NCBI RefSeq assembly: GCF_030816115.1
Contig: NZ_JAUSXQ010000001.1
Location: 1,736,001-1,800,000 of the forward strand
DNA length: 64,000 bases
Direction: 5' to 3'
Source of the DNA: Chryseobacterium sp. W4I1
Lineage (GTDB): Bacteria; Bacteroidota; Bacteroidia; Flavobacteriales; Weeksellaceae
The notes under the pieces are model-generated. The model made no database searches. It saw only the letters and a program-made list of their open reading frames with translations, and had not been told where the DNA came from. Both the position numbers and the translations under genes were made by a program. This document shows, piece by piece, positions 34,634 to 43,523 of this stretch. Numbering within the stretch: position 1 is the stretch's first letter; each line of letters starts with the position of its first letter.

Positions 34634-34879
34634 ATGCACACAACAGACGAATTTTATGAAATTATCGCATCAGCAATCGCTGTGAAAAAAGAATTGGTAG
34701 ACGAAAACCTTACCTATCAGGAGATTCCTGAGTGGGACTCTATGTCGCATCTGCTTATTGTAGAAGCGTTGGAGCAGTTCTACCGTGTCAAGTTTGACTT
34801 TAACGACATCCTTGAAATGGGAACCGTCGGAAAGATCCGCGAAAAAATGAAAAAATACGATGTACTCGTAGAAAACTAA
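34634..34879 (+). CDS. Stand-alone acyl carrier protein
   Basis: An 81-residue acyl/peptidyl carrier protein. The phosphopantetheine site is Ser36 in EWDSMSHL, flanked by acidic helix II (IVEALEQFYRVKFDF), and FDFNDILEMGTVGKI is the typical third region. It is unusual in an NIS siderophore operon, which normally relies on CoA thioesters. It is next to an AMP-forming ligase (4 nt away), the natural loading enzyme, so it likely carries a carboxylic acid for transfer by the fused GNAT domain or another enzyme. A phosphopantetheinyl transferase is needed from elsewhere; none is in the window. Confidence 0.92.
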   Translation: MHTTDEFYEIIASAIAVKKELVDENLTYQEIPEWDSMSHLLIVEALEQFYRVKFDFNDILEMGTVGKIREKMKKYDVLVEN

Positions 34880-34883
34880 GTAT

Positions 34884-36272
34884 ATGAAAATTTTAGAAAA
34901 TGTAATTGCCAACAAGAACTTGTTGTTTACAGATGCTTCCACCGGTGCTTCCACGCCGGTGGGAACACTGTACCGGTCTTTAGGCCTCAATCCTGTAGAA
35001 AAAGGATTGATCTTTTTGTACAATGACAATCAGGTACCTAGTATTGAAGTACTCCTCAATTTCTATGGAACCGCGCATGCCATTGCTGTTTTGGGACAGA
35101 AACTGCATCCGGAATTTAAAGAACGTCTGGAAGCAGAATACCGTCCCAAATATATCTTTGATCCCTCAAGAGATGAGGTTCAGGGGTATTCGCTGAAGGA
35201 GTTTTCGGAAACGGTTAAAATCTTTGCTAAAGAAGATTACCAGCCGGAAGTGACCATTCATCCTGACATCAAGATCCTTTTAAGTACTTCCGGAACCACC
35301 GGAGTTCCGAAACTGGTGAAGCTTTCAGATGAAAACCTTTATCAGAATGCAGTGAGTATCCTTCAATACATGCCGATCCTGGAATCTGATGTAGTTCCGC
35401 TCAACGTACCGATTAATTTCGTGTACGGTTTTTCTATTTTTACCACCAACTGTATGCGTGCGGGAAGAATAGTTTGTACGGACAAAGACATCATGCAGAA
35501 AGCCTTTTGGGATGAAATGGAAGCGTATGGGTACAGCACGCTTGGAGGCGTTCCATATCTGTACGAAAACCTGAACAGAATCGGATTCTTCAGAAAAGAC
35601 AGCAGGAGCCTGAGGTATATGACCCATACAGGAGGTGTGATCAATGCTGAATTGAGGAAAACCATCTTCAATTACTGCCTTGAGTTCGATAAACAGTTCT
35701 TTGCCCAATATGGACAGACGGAAGCAGGCGGAAGAATGGCTTATCTTACTACAGACGGACTTCTTGAAGAGGAAACGTCTATTGGTACTCCTGTACACGG
35801 AGGAAGCTTCCAGATTGATCCTAAAACGGATGAACTGCTCTTTTTACATTCAAGCATCAGCGGTGGATATGCCAACAAGCTTGAAGATCTGTCTACCTAC
35901 GAACAGCCTAAGCTTCTTCATACAGGAGACACAGGCAGACGAGGGCAGAACGGACTGTATTACATCACAGGAAGAATCAAACGCATCATGAAGCTTTTCG
36001 GAATCCGTCTCAATCTGGATGAGGTAGAGTTTATCCTTAAGAATGAACTGGAAGGCAATACAGTGGTCTGCCTGAACGGCAATGACAAAAAAATCATTGT
36101 TCTGTATGACAACATCAATATTGATCCCCAGACCATTACGGCAACCATTAAAAGTAAACTGCGCATCAATCCGCAGTACGTACGCACCGAACACATAGAA
36201 TCATTTCCATTATCACCAAACGGCAAAATAAACTATCCCCTGTTACAAAACTTACAGCATGAAAATATTTAA
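34884..36272 (+). CDS. Compact AMP-forming acyl ligase, probable acyl-ACP loader
   Basis: A 462-residue ANL-superfamily enzyme. Core motifs are present: A3 STSGTTGVPK (residues 134-143), A5 QYGQTEAGG, A7 LLHTGDTG, A8 GRIKRIMKLFGIRLN, and A10 SPNGK with catalytic Lys448. It is shorter than typical acyl-CoA synthetases (500-580), having a reduced N-terminal part, so it is a compact variant rather than a fragment. It lies 4 nt after the ACP and overlaps the receptor gene by 14 nt. It probably activates a carboxylic acid as the adenylate and transfers it to the ACP. Whether the acid is a fatty acid, hydroxyacid or aryl acid is not determinable. Confidence 0.9.
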   Translation: MKILENVIANKNLLFTDASTGASTPVGTLYRSLGLNPVEKGLIFLYNDNQVPSIEVLLNFYGTAHAIAVLGQKLHPEFKERLEAEYRPKYIFDPSRDEVQGYSLKEFSETVKIFAKEDYQPEVTIHPDIKILLSTSGTTGVPKLVKLSDENLYQNAVSILQYMPILESDVVPLNVPINFVYGFSIFTTNCMRAGRIVCTDKDIMQKAFWDEMEAYGYSTLGGVPYLYENLNRIGFFRKDSRSLRYMTHTGGVINAELRKTIFNYCLEFDKQFFAQYGQTEAGGRMAYLTTDGLLEEETSIGTPVHGGSFQIDPKTDELLFLHSSISGGYANKLEDLSTYEQPKLLHTGDTGRRGQNGLYYITGRIKRIMKLFGIRLNLDEVEFILKNELEGNTVVCLNGNDKKIIVLYDNINIDPQTITATIKSKLRINPQYVRTEHIESFPLSPNGKINYPLLQNLQHENI

Positions 36273-38697
36273 AACCCCTATATTACTTTTATTCCTTGTC
36301 GGTCTTCCTCTTTTTGTTTCTGCCCAGCAGAGTGAACGTGTTAACGGAAAGATTATGTTGTCTGAAAAGGTGCCCGTGAAGAATGCGCTTTTAAGATTAG
36401 TCAATACGCCGTATCAGGCTAAGACCAACAGTTTAGGAGAATACTATTTTGATAATGTGCCACCGGGAGAATATACGCTTCAGGTGGTTTTAAATGACAT
36501 AGAATTGATGCGTGAGCAGATCCGTATTGAAAAAGATGTCTTTGAAATTCCGGTGATTTATCCGGAAGCAGAAAACAATGTGATCGAAGGAATCACAGTA
36601 TACGCTTTCAGCAGAAATAAATTTCTGGACAGAGACAGTACTTCGATTTCTAAAATGCCTCTGAGAAACATTGAAAATCCGCAAATGTATACAAGCATCA
36701 ACCAGCAGATCCTGAAAGAGCAGTTGGTGTATGATATGTCGGACGCCTTAAAAAATGCACCGGGTATTGTAAAAATGCAGGGAAGTGCGGGTAGAGCGGG
36801 AGACGGAAGTTTCTACTACAATTTAAGAGGGTTTCCTACCAGAGTTTCTATGGTAGACGGTGTTCCTGCGACTACCAACTCAGAAATTGATCCTGCGGAT
36901 ATTGAACGTATCGACGTCATCAAAGGACCTTCTGGAACTTTGTATGGTGGTGCGGTTAATTCGTTTGGAGGATTAATTAATGTGGTGACGAAAAAGCCGA
37001 AAGATTATTTCGGCGGAGAAGCTTCTTATCTTTTGGGAAGTTATAACCTGAATCGTGTGACGGCTGATGTATACGGTCCAATCACAGAGTCAAGAAAGAC
37101 TTTATTCCGTTTGAATGCTGCCTATCAGTACCAGAACGGGTTCAGAGATTCTGAGTTTAGAAAATCCATGTTTGTGGCGCCTACATTCAGCTATCAGGTG
37201 AATGACCGTTTAAAATTTAACTTGGGAGCTCAGATTTACACTTATGAAGGAACAAACACTCCGATTATCTTTTTACCGAGAACCAGACCATTCATCGCAA
37301 CCACTCCGGATGAGCTTGGATACGATTGGAAAAGATCTTATTCCAATAATGATATGAGCTTAAAGGCACCTTCCATTAACGTAAAAGCTGAGATTAATTA
37401 TAAAATTTCAGATCAGTGGACTTCACAGACTTTGATCTCAAGAAATTACAGAAAAACGGAAGGATTGTATCAATATCAGTTCATGAGAGGAAATACGGAC
37501 AATCTTTTAGAGCGTAATGTACAGTGGCAGAATGGTGAAGGAGCGTCTACCAGTGTTCAGCAGAACTTTAACGGGGAATTCAAAATAGGAAAAATCAAAA
37601 ATAAGGTTCTTGTAGGATTGGATTATTTAAACCAGTCTATGAATAATAACCTTTCTCCAATTGTCGTATTCGATTACATTGATCCCAGAAATCCTACAGC
37701 GCCGATAGCTCCGCCGATAACAGGTACATATGGTAATATAACCAGAGATTTGGCGTTACAGAAAATTCAGACTTCTACAGCACCTTTAGTACGAAATACG
37801 GCATCAAGTAATATTTATGGCGCTTATATTTCCGATGCGGTATATATTACAGACCGTTTGGTTACTTTGTTGAGTTTACGTTTTGACCATTATGAAAGCA
37901 AAGGACAGCTTGACTTGGTTAAGAATTCTAATTCGGGGCCATTCAATCAGAATGCGTTGTCTCCAAAACTTGGTTTATCCTATCAGATTCTTAAAGACCG
38001 TCTGTCTGCCTATGCTAACTATATGAATGGTTTCAGTAATTTAGCTCCGGTTGCGCAGCCACTTGCAGACTACAGTGGAGATTTCAAACCACAAAGATCT
38101 AATCAGTGGGAAGTAGGATTCAAAGGAAATCTTTGGAGAAACAGAGTGAATTTCACAGTAGGATATTATGATATTCTGGTTGACAATATGTTACGGGCAG
38201 ATGTTGTGAATCGCGACGGAACAAACTATAATGTGACCATCCAGGACGGAGAACAGAAAAGTAAAGGGATCGAAATTGAAACCATCCTTAATCCAATTCA
38301 GGGGCTGAACATTATGGCAGGATATTCTTATAACGACAGTAAGTTTGTAAAAGCTGCTACCAATGTAGATGGCCGCCGTCCGTCGTCTTCAGGTCCGGCT
38401 AATGTATTCAATTCATGGGTAAGCTACATATTGCCGATCAAAGGACTTTCAGGTCTCGGATTAGGTTTTGGAGTAAACCGCGTGGGTGAGCAGGTTACTG
38501 TAGACAATGCAGCTACCGGACAGTTTACATTCCCGGCTTATACTTTAGTGAACGCTTCCGTATCTCTTGAAAAAGAAAGATACAGATTAGGATTTAAAAT
38601 GAATAATTTAGGAAATGCGCAGTATTTCGCAGGACAGGGTGTTATAGTAGCCCAAATGCCCCGTAACTTTGTAGCGGAGGTTACTCTTAAGTTTTAA
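36259..38697 (+). CDS. TonB-dependent siderophore receptor
   Basis: An 812-residue outer-membrane receptor with a signal peptide (MKIFKTPILLLFLVGLPLFVSAQ), an N-terminal carboxypeptidase-regulatory-like domain (about residues 28-100), a plug (LKNAPGIVKMQG, then YNLRGFPTRVSMVDGVPA and IKGPSGTLYGG) and a barrel ending in NFVAEVTLKF. The plug style matches ferric-hydroxamate or other siderophore receptors rather than SusC. It starts 14 nt inside the ligase gene, so it is part of the biosynthetic operon and probably imports the ferric form of this cluster's own siderophore. Confidence 0.94.
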   Translation: MKIFKTPILLLFLVGLPLFVSAQQSERVNGKIMLSEKVPVKNALLRLVNTPYQAKTNSLGEYYFDNVPPGEYTLQVVLNDIELMREQIRIEKDVFEIPVIYPEAENNVIEGITVYAFSRNKFLDRDSTSISKMPLRNIENPQMYTSINQQILKEQLVYDMSDALKNAPGIVKMQGSAGRAGDGSFYYNLRGFPTRVSMVDGVPATTNSEIDPADIERIDVIKGPSGTLYGGAVNSFGGLINVVTKKPKDYFGGEASYLLGSYNLNRVTADVYGPITESRKTLFRLNAAYQYQNGFRDSEFRKSMFVAPTFSYQVNDRLKFNLGAQIYTYEGTNTPIIFLPRTRPFIATTPDELGYDWKRSYSNNDMSLKAPSINVKAEINYKISDQWTSQTLISRNYRKTEGLYQYQFMRGNTDNLLERNVQWQNGEGASTSVQQNFNGEFKIGKIKNKVLVGLDYLNQSMNNNLSPIVVFDYIDPRNPTAPIAPPITGTYGNITRDLALQKIQTSTAPLVRNTASSNIYGAYISDAVYITDRLVTLLSLRFDHYESKGQLDLVKNSNSGPFNQNALSPKLGLSYQILKDRLSAYANYMNGFSNLAPVAQPLADYSGDFKPQRSNQWEVGFKGNLWRNRVNFTVGYYDILVDNMLRADVVNRDGTNYNVTIQDGEQKSKGIEIETILNPIQGLNIMAGYSYNDSKFVKAATNVDGRRPSSSGPANVFNSWVSYILPIKGLSGLGLGFGVNRVGEQVTVDNAATGQFTFPAYTLVNASVSLEKERYRLGFKMNNLGNAQYFAGQGVIVAQMPRNFVAEVTLKF

Positions 38698-38698
38698 T

Positions 38699-39883
38699 AT
38701 GAATTCTATACTCAGAAAGACAGCATATCAATTACATCTATGGCTCGGACTAACGTCCGGGCTTATAGTTGTCATAATGGCGGTGACAGGATGTATTCTC
38801 GCTTTTGAAAAAGAGCTGAAACATGCATTACACCCTGAAAAATATTTCGTCAAAACCATAAAAAAAGAAAAGCTGCAGTTTTCCGATCTTAAACTAAAAG
38901 CTGAGCAGGCACTTCCGGACAGCTTAAAGGTAAGCAGGGTAGAAATATCCTCAGATCCATCCAGAAGCTATGCTTTCCGGTCTTTGAAAATGGATAAAGA
39001 AGCTCTGACGTATTGGGGTTCTTACATCCATTATTACAGAGTGTATGTAGATCCTTACACCGGAAAAGTTCTTGAGGTGGAAAATGCCAAAAATGATTTT
39101 TTTGAAATCGTGATGGATTTGCACCGCAGGCTTTTATTGGGTGAAAAAATTGGCAAAACCATTACCGGATATTCCACACTGATATTGGCGATCATGCTTT
39201 TTTCAGGATTGATGATCTGGTTTCCCCGCAAAATGAATAAAAAGGCACTCAAAGGAATGTTTACGATCAAAACATCAGCCAAATGGAAAAGAGTTAATTA
39301 TGATATGCACAATGTCTTAGGATTTTATGCAGTCATTCCTTTATGTCTTATTTCATACGCCGCTTTGATATGGAATTTTGAGGATGTTGATCAATGGGTC
39401 AAAAAAACACTGAACGGAAAGACAAAAACCGAACAGAAGGCTAAAAGTACCATTCCTGCCGAAGAATCTTCAGACAAGAAAAACATCTTGAATATGGTCG
39501 GAAACAGGGTAGAACAGAGCCTCGCAGATAAGAAATCTGCACTCATCAGCTTTCCTAAAACAGAAGAAGGAACTTATTATGCTGAGGTAACGTACGGAAA
39601 TAAGCAATACGAGAATGAGCAGTTTACTTTTGATCAATACTCAGGAAAAATCTTAAAGCATCAATCCTACAAAGATAAAAGTATAGGATATGGAACTGCA
39701 TTAAGAGAAAGAAATTATGACCTTCATACAGGAAGCATCTTTGGAATGACGGGCCGGATTTTATATCTTTTTGCAGGCATGATGGCAGCTTCACTTCCCA
39801 TCACCGGATTTATTATTTATCTGAACAGAAAAAAGAAGAAACCCAAGAAAAAGAAAGTGAAGATATTGACTCCTTCAAATTAA
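38699..39883 (+). CDS. PepSY-domain membrane protein, probable ferric-siderophore reductase
   Basis: A 394-residue PepSY-associated TM protein: N-terminal helix (LWLGLTSGLIVVIMAVTGCILAF), two further hydrophobic segments near residues 155-180 and 205-230, and a C-terminal helix near 350-385, followed by a very basic tail (KKKKPKKKKVK). A His-rich pattern (LHLWLGL; MDLHRRLLLG; YDMHNVLGFY; YDLHTGSIFG) could bind haem or metal, as in FoxB/PiuB-type ferric-siderophore reductases. It begins 1 nt after the receptor stop and ends the operon. Confidence 0.9.
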   Translation: MNSILRKTAYQLHLWLGLTSGLIVVIMAVTGCILAFEKELKHALHPEKYFVKTIKKEKLQFSDLKLKAEQALPDSLKVSRVEISSDPSRSYAFRSLKMDKEALTYWGSYIHYYRVYVDPYTGKVLEVENAKNDFFEIVMDLHRRLLLGEKIGKTITGYSTLILAIMLFSGLMIWFPRKMNKKALKGMFTIKTSAKWKRVNYDMHNVLGFYAVIPLCLISYAALIWNFEDVDQWVKKTLNGKTKTEQKAKSTIPAEESSDKKNILNMVGNRVEQSLADKKSALISFPKTEEGTYYAEVTYGNKQYENEQFTFDQYSGKILKHQSYKDKSIGYGTALRERNYDLHTGSIFGMTGRILYLFAGMMAASLPITGFIIYLNRKKKKPKKKKVKILTPSN

Positions 39884-39902
39884 AAAAACAAAAATTTTAG
39901 AT

Positions 39903-39931
39903 AAGTGTAACGTAACTGTTACACTTTTTTT
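39903..39931 (+). terminator. Terminator of the siderophore operon
   Basis: AAGTGTAAC (39903-39911) pairs with GTTACACTT (39918-39926) around a 6-nt loop, followed by a run of T. It begins about 20 nt after the last stop codon. Confidence 0.85.
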
Positions 39932-40031
39932 ATTCCAATTCAAATAACATAACTATCTACATAATCAGTAAACTCTGCGTGAAATTTTATGCTAGTTTAA
40001 ATCTTCTGTGTGATTTTTAGATGTTTTTTAC

Positions 40032-40105
40032 CTCTCGCAGATTAAGCGGATTGAGCAGATTAATAAAAACGCAAACATCTGCCATATCTGCTTAATCTTC
40101 GAGAG
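40032..40105. repeat. Intergenic repeat, copy 2 (related to 24607-24673)
   Basis: CTCTCGCAGATTAAGC (40032-40047) and GCTTAATCTTCGAGAG (40090-40105) are inverted ends with one mismatch. The internal words match the copy at 24607-24673. No T-tract follows. It lies between the siderophore terminator and the MocR gene. Confidence 0.65.
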
Positions 40106-40110
40106 ATTTC

Positions 40111-41598
40111 CTATAACAATCTTTTAGCACCATCAGAAAGAATTTCAATACTCTTTTCCATTTCCTCAAAATTCAGATTTCCAAAACCCAACCTCATCGC
40201 CGTAAGATCCTTGGTCTGATAAAGTAGTGTTTTGGGAATAAATAAATTGTTCTGTGCACAATTCCGACTCAACTGCATCAGATTGACAGGAATATTCCAT
40301 TCCAGCCAGAAAGCAAGACCTCCCGAAGGCCTCTGGAACTTGATTAATCCGTCTAGATTTTCTTCAAGTAATTCTGCAAAATAATCCCGTCTTTCCTGGT
40401 AAACCTTTAACGATTTTTTCAGATACCGGTGTATTTCACCTTCCTCGATCATTTCACCCAAAGCTCTTTCCATTAAAATATCCCCCTGACGGTCTATAAT
40501 TCCGAGATATTTCCTCATCTCAACCATCAGATTTTCCGGAGCCACAATAAAACCGGTCCGGAATCCCGGAGCCAATGATTTTCCAAAAGATCCGATATAA
40601 ATAACCATTCCCTTAGTATCCGCACTTGCCAGCGGAAGAATGGGGCTTTTGTCATAATGAAATTCATAATCGTAATCATCTTCCAGAATGATAAACCCGA
40701 ATTCATGGGCAAGATCCAGCAGTTCAAGCCTTCTCTGTGCACTTAACGCAACAGTAGTAGGATAGTGGTGATGCGGCGTAAGATAAAGCATCCTGATTTT
40801 CTGCTTTTTACAGGCCTCACGGACGTTTTTCACGATAATTCCCTCTCCGTCAATAGGTATTGAAACAATATTGACACCCGCTTTCTGGAAAATCATATTC
40901 ACAGAAAAATAGCTCAAAGCACCTACCAATACGGTATCTCCTGCAGAAAGGAGAATTTCGGAAACAATATAGATACTCATTTCCGTGCTTCGGGTAATGA
41001 GAAGATTGTTCTTTGAAATAGGCAGTCCGCGGGATAGATTAAGGTAATGTGACAGATGTTCTTTAAAAAATTCACTTCCGTCATGATTATAATGCCCAAG
41101 CATTTTCTGGTTGGATTTCCGTTTTAGAATAGAGCTGTAAAACCTTGAATGCTGTCCGATCTGAGTTAGTCTGATATCCGGAACTCCATCATTAAAAACA
41201 TACTCACAGTCCGAATGCTCAAAAGGATTATCCAAAATATTGGAAGTTTTGAATGAAAAACCTGTCGTCTCAGGATAATTCTGAAGGTTATCTTTTTCAA
41301 AATCTTTAACCTTTACGGGCTTTTCCTGATTTTCTCCAATGATGAACGTTCCTTTATTCGGAAGGCTTTCCACCCAGCCCTGTGCAGATAATTCATCATA
41401 AACAGCCACAGCAGTATTCCGGTGGATTTCCAGAACTTCACTAAAAGCTCTGGTTCCCGGTAACTTGGTACCATAGGGCAGAAAACCTCTCTGAATAGCA
41501 TTGATCAACTGATTCGCAATCTGCATATAGATCGAAGTCTCTGAATTTCTGTCAATTTCTATAAAACTTTCGTAAGGAATTTTAACCGGACTATCCAT
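40111..41598 (-). CDS. MocR/PdxR-type regulator: GntR helix-turn-helix plus aminotransferase domain
   Basis: A 495-residue MocR-family regulator. Residues about 15-90 are a GntR winged helix (IYMQIANQLINAIQRGFLPYGTKLPGTRAFSEVLEIHRNT), and about 120-490 a class I aminotransferase-like PLP domain with the PLP Lys in IGSFGKSLAPGF and the Asp of ILEDDYDYEF. It senses PLP or an amino-type effector rather than catalysing. It is divergent from the biotin operon with a 144-nt gap, so control of that operon is possible (inference). PdxR-type PLP control is the other option, but no pyridoxine genes are near. Confidence 0.9.
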   Translation of the reverse strand: MDSPVKIPYESFIEIDRNSETSIYMQIANQLINAIQRGFLPYGTKLPGTRAFSEVLEIHRNTAVAVYDELSAQGWVESLPNKGTFIIGENQEKPVKVKDFEKDNLQNYPETTGFSFKTSNILDNPFEHSDCEYVFNDGVPDIRLTQIGQHSRFYSSILKRKSNQKMLGHYNHDGSEFFKEHLSHYLNLSRGLPISKNNLLITRSTEMSIYIVSEILLSAGDTVLVGALSYFSVNMIFQKAGVNIVSIPIDGEGIIVKNVREACKKQKIRMLYLTPHHHYPTTVALSAQRRLELLDLAHEFGFIILEDDYDYEFHYDKSPILPLASADTKGMVIYIGSFGKSLAPGFRTGFIVAPENLMVEMRKYLGIIDRQGDILMERALGEMIEEGEIHRYLKKSLKVYQERRDYFAELLEENLDGLIKFQRPSGGLAFWLEWNIPVNLMQLSRNCAQNNLFIPKTLLYQTKDLTAMRLGFGNLNFEEMEKSIEILSDGAKRLL

Positions 41599-41638
41599 AA
41601 TCTTAAAACTGGCACCTTTTAATGGTCCGGCAATATAC

Positions 41639-41646
41639 TAATTTTG
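41639..41646 (+). promoter_or_regulatory. -7 element TAATTTTG before the biotin operon
   Basis: A perfect TAnnTTTG box about 97 nt before the ATG at 41743. The -33 position reads TTT instead of TTG, so activation by another factor, possibly the MocR protein encoded divergently, may be needed. A TAGGAGGCCTA word (41669-41679) lies downstream. Confidence 0.4.
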
Positions 41647-41742
41647 GATCAGAATAAATGAAAGTTACGAGATAGGAGGCCTACAAGCAATGATAAGAAA
41701 ACTAAACCTCGACACTCGCAACCCACCAAAATTGATAAACCT

Positions 41743-42366
41743 ATGGAATTTCATCAACTGCTAGAAAAAATCGTCCAGGACGGCGGAACTCACGCCAAAT
41801 GGCTGAACACGCTTTCGTACATGGAAAATGCCGGTGCCAGAAAAATCTCAAAGTGTGAACATCCGGTTTCTGTTACGCTGATTCAGCTGAAACATGCTGC
41901 TGAAGAGCACCGCCACGCTTATTATCTAAAAAAACAGATCGGAAAAATAGATTCAGAATTGTGTAAAACTTATGAAGCAGATGAACTTCTGGCTCCAATT
42001 GCCACCCGGCAATATCTTCATTCACTAGATGTTAAGGTATGCAGATACCTTCAGACTGCATTTAACCTGAACAAAGAAGAACTGAAATTTGCGGCCTACC
42101 TTTTTGTAACCTATGCTATTGAAGTCCGTGCAGATGAGCTTTACCCGGTTTATCAGGATATTCTGACCAAAGAATCTTCGAAAATTATGGTGAAATCTAT
42201 TATTCTGGAAGAGGAAGGACATCTTGAGGAAATGATCGATCAGTTAAATGAATTTTCCGCTGACTGGCAGCAGCACGCAGAAACGATTTTGACCCTAGAA
42301 AAAGAACTGCATGATCAGTGGATCAATGCCATCGCAGAGGAAGTTTCAGAGTTAGATTATGCTTAA
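41743..42366 (+). CDS. Ferritin-like putative di-iron protein coupled to bioF
   Basis: A 207-residue all-helical protein that I do not recognise by name. Its residue pattern fits a ferritin-like di-metal four-helix bundle: Glu55-x-x-His58 in EEHRH, Glu127 in YAIEVRADE, and Glu157-x-x-His160 in EEEGHLEEM; a helix-1 acid such as Glu28 may complete the site. Its last 8 nt overlap the start of bioF, so it is translationally coupled to biotin synthesis. The operon has no bioC or bioH for making the pimeloyl starter. A role in supplying or cleaving the pimeloyl chain is an attractive guess; metal-dependent oxidation or iron storage for BioB is another. Function unproven. Confidence 0.75.
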   Translation: MEFHQLLEKIVQDGGTHAKWLNTLSYMENAGARKISKCEHPVSVTLIQLKHAAEEHRHAYYLKKQIGKIDSELCKTYEADELLAPIATRQYLHSLDVKVCRYLQTAFNLNKEELKFAAYLFVTYAIEVRADELYPVYQDILTKESSKIMVKSIILEEEGHLEEMIDQLNEFSADWQQHAETILTLEKELHDQWINAIAEEVSELDYA

Positions 42367-43459
42367 AAAATTTCAGGAAGCGCTTGACAAAAGAAAAGAA
42401 GCGGGCACATTAAGAACTTTAAAACCAAAATCAGAAGGGATTGATTTTTATTCCAATGATTATCTTGGATTAGCCGGAAATGAAGAACTTCAGGCACAAC
42501 TGCTTCTGAAGGTTCAGGAAAACCCTCAGCTTCTTTCAGGAAGCTCCGGTTCAAGGTTGATCAGCGGGAACAGCAATATAACCGATGAAACAGAAGAGTA
42601 TATTTCTGAACAGCATCAATACCCAGCAGCTCTGCTTTTTTCTTCCGGTTACAATGCGAATCTGGCTTTATTTTCAACGCTGCCTGACCGTCACGACACG
42701 ATTATTGTAGATGAGCAGATTCACCGCTCTGTTCATGATGCGTGCAGGATGTCTCATGCCCGGAAATTAAAATTCCGTCACAATGATCTGCAAGATTTGG
42801 AAAGTATCCTGAAAAAGCAGACCGGACCCTGTTTTATTGCTATAGAAAGCCTTTATTCCATGGATGGAGATCTGGCACCTATTCAGGAAATTGCAGCTTT
42901 AGCAAAAAGATATCATGCCGCACTGATTGTAGATGAAGCCCATTCTTTCGGAGTTTTTGGATATGCTTTGATTGATAAATACCAATTGCAAAATGATGTT
43001 TTTGCAGCTGTAGTAACCTATGGGAAAGCTTTAGGGGCACATGGCGCAGCTATTCTTTGTGATGAAACCGTAAAATCCTATTTAGTGAATTTTGCGTCTC
43101 CGTTTATTTATACGACCGCAGCTCATGATTTTTTATGGATAGCTATTCAAACAGCATATGAGTTTTTAAAACAAAAGCCGGGACCGTCAGAAAAACTTCA
43201 TCACAACATTGAAATTTTCAGAAATCAAAATATAGAAACACCATCTTCGGAATTGAGTCCGATACAGGCTGTATTGGTTCCGGACAATCATCAATTAAGA
43301 AGTTTACAGAAAGGACTATCTGATCATAATTTCTTAACCTATGCCGTCTACAGTCCCACTGTAAAAGCAGGAACTGAAAGACTCAGAATATGCCTCCACA
43401 GCTTCAATACCGAAAAGGAGATCATAGAACTCACAGGACTCATCAAAGCACTCCTTTAA
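42359..43459 (+). CDS. bioF: 8-amino-7-oxononanoate synthase
   Basis: A 366-residue PLP enzyme that condenses pimeloyl-ACP or pimeloyl-CoA with L-alanine to 8-amino-7-oxononanoate, the first committed step of the biotin ring pathway. Motifs: SGSSGSRLISGNS near residues 61-73, the Asp/His of IVDEAHSFGVFG, and the Schiff-base Lys in VTYGKALGAHGAA. It is slightly shorter than E. coli BioF. It overlaps the ferritin-like gene by 8 nt. Other alpha-oxoamine synthases (Kbl, HemA) are similar, but the neighbourhood settles the call. Confidence 0.93.
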   Translation: MLKKFQEALDKRKEAGTLRTLKPKSEGIDFYSNDYLGLAGNEELQAQLLLKVQENPQLLSGSSGSRLISGNSNITDETEEYISEQHQYPAALLFSSGYNANLALFSTLPDRHDTIIVDEQIHRSVHDACRMSHARKLKFRHNDLQDLESILKKQTGPCFIAIESLYSMDGDLAPIQEIAALAKRYHAALIVDEAHSFGVFGYALIDKYQLQNDVFAAVVTYGKALGAHGAAILCDETVKSYLVNFASPFIYTTAAHDFLWIAIQTAYEFLKQKPGPSEKLHHNIEIFRNQNIETPSSELSPIQAVLVPDNHQLRSLQKGLSDHNFLTYAVYSPTVKAGTERLRICLHSFNTEKEIIELTGLIKALL

Positions 43460-43523
43460 ACCAAACAAAAATTAATATTTAAACCTAAATCCCGAATCAC
43501 GCATCTCGAAACCCGTAACCCGC

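Noticed and set aside
34884..36272. NRPS siderophore system because of the ACP and the AMP-ligase
   Set aside because: There is no condensation or thioesterase domain. The core is NIS-type, so a full NRPS pathway is not supported.
41599..41742. BirA-type biotin operator upstream of the biotin operon
   Set aside because: I found no clear long dyad of the TTGTnAAC type. A short TAGGAGGCCTA word is not enough.
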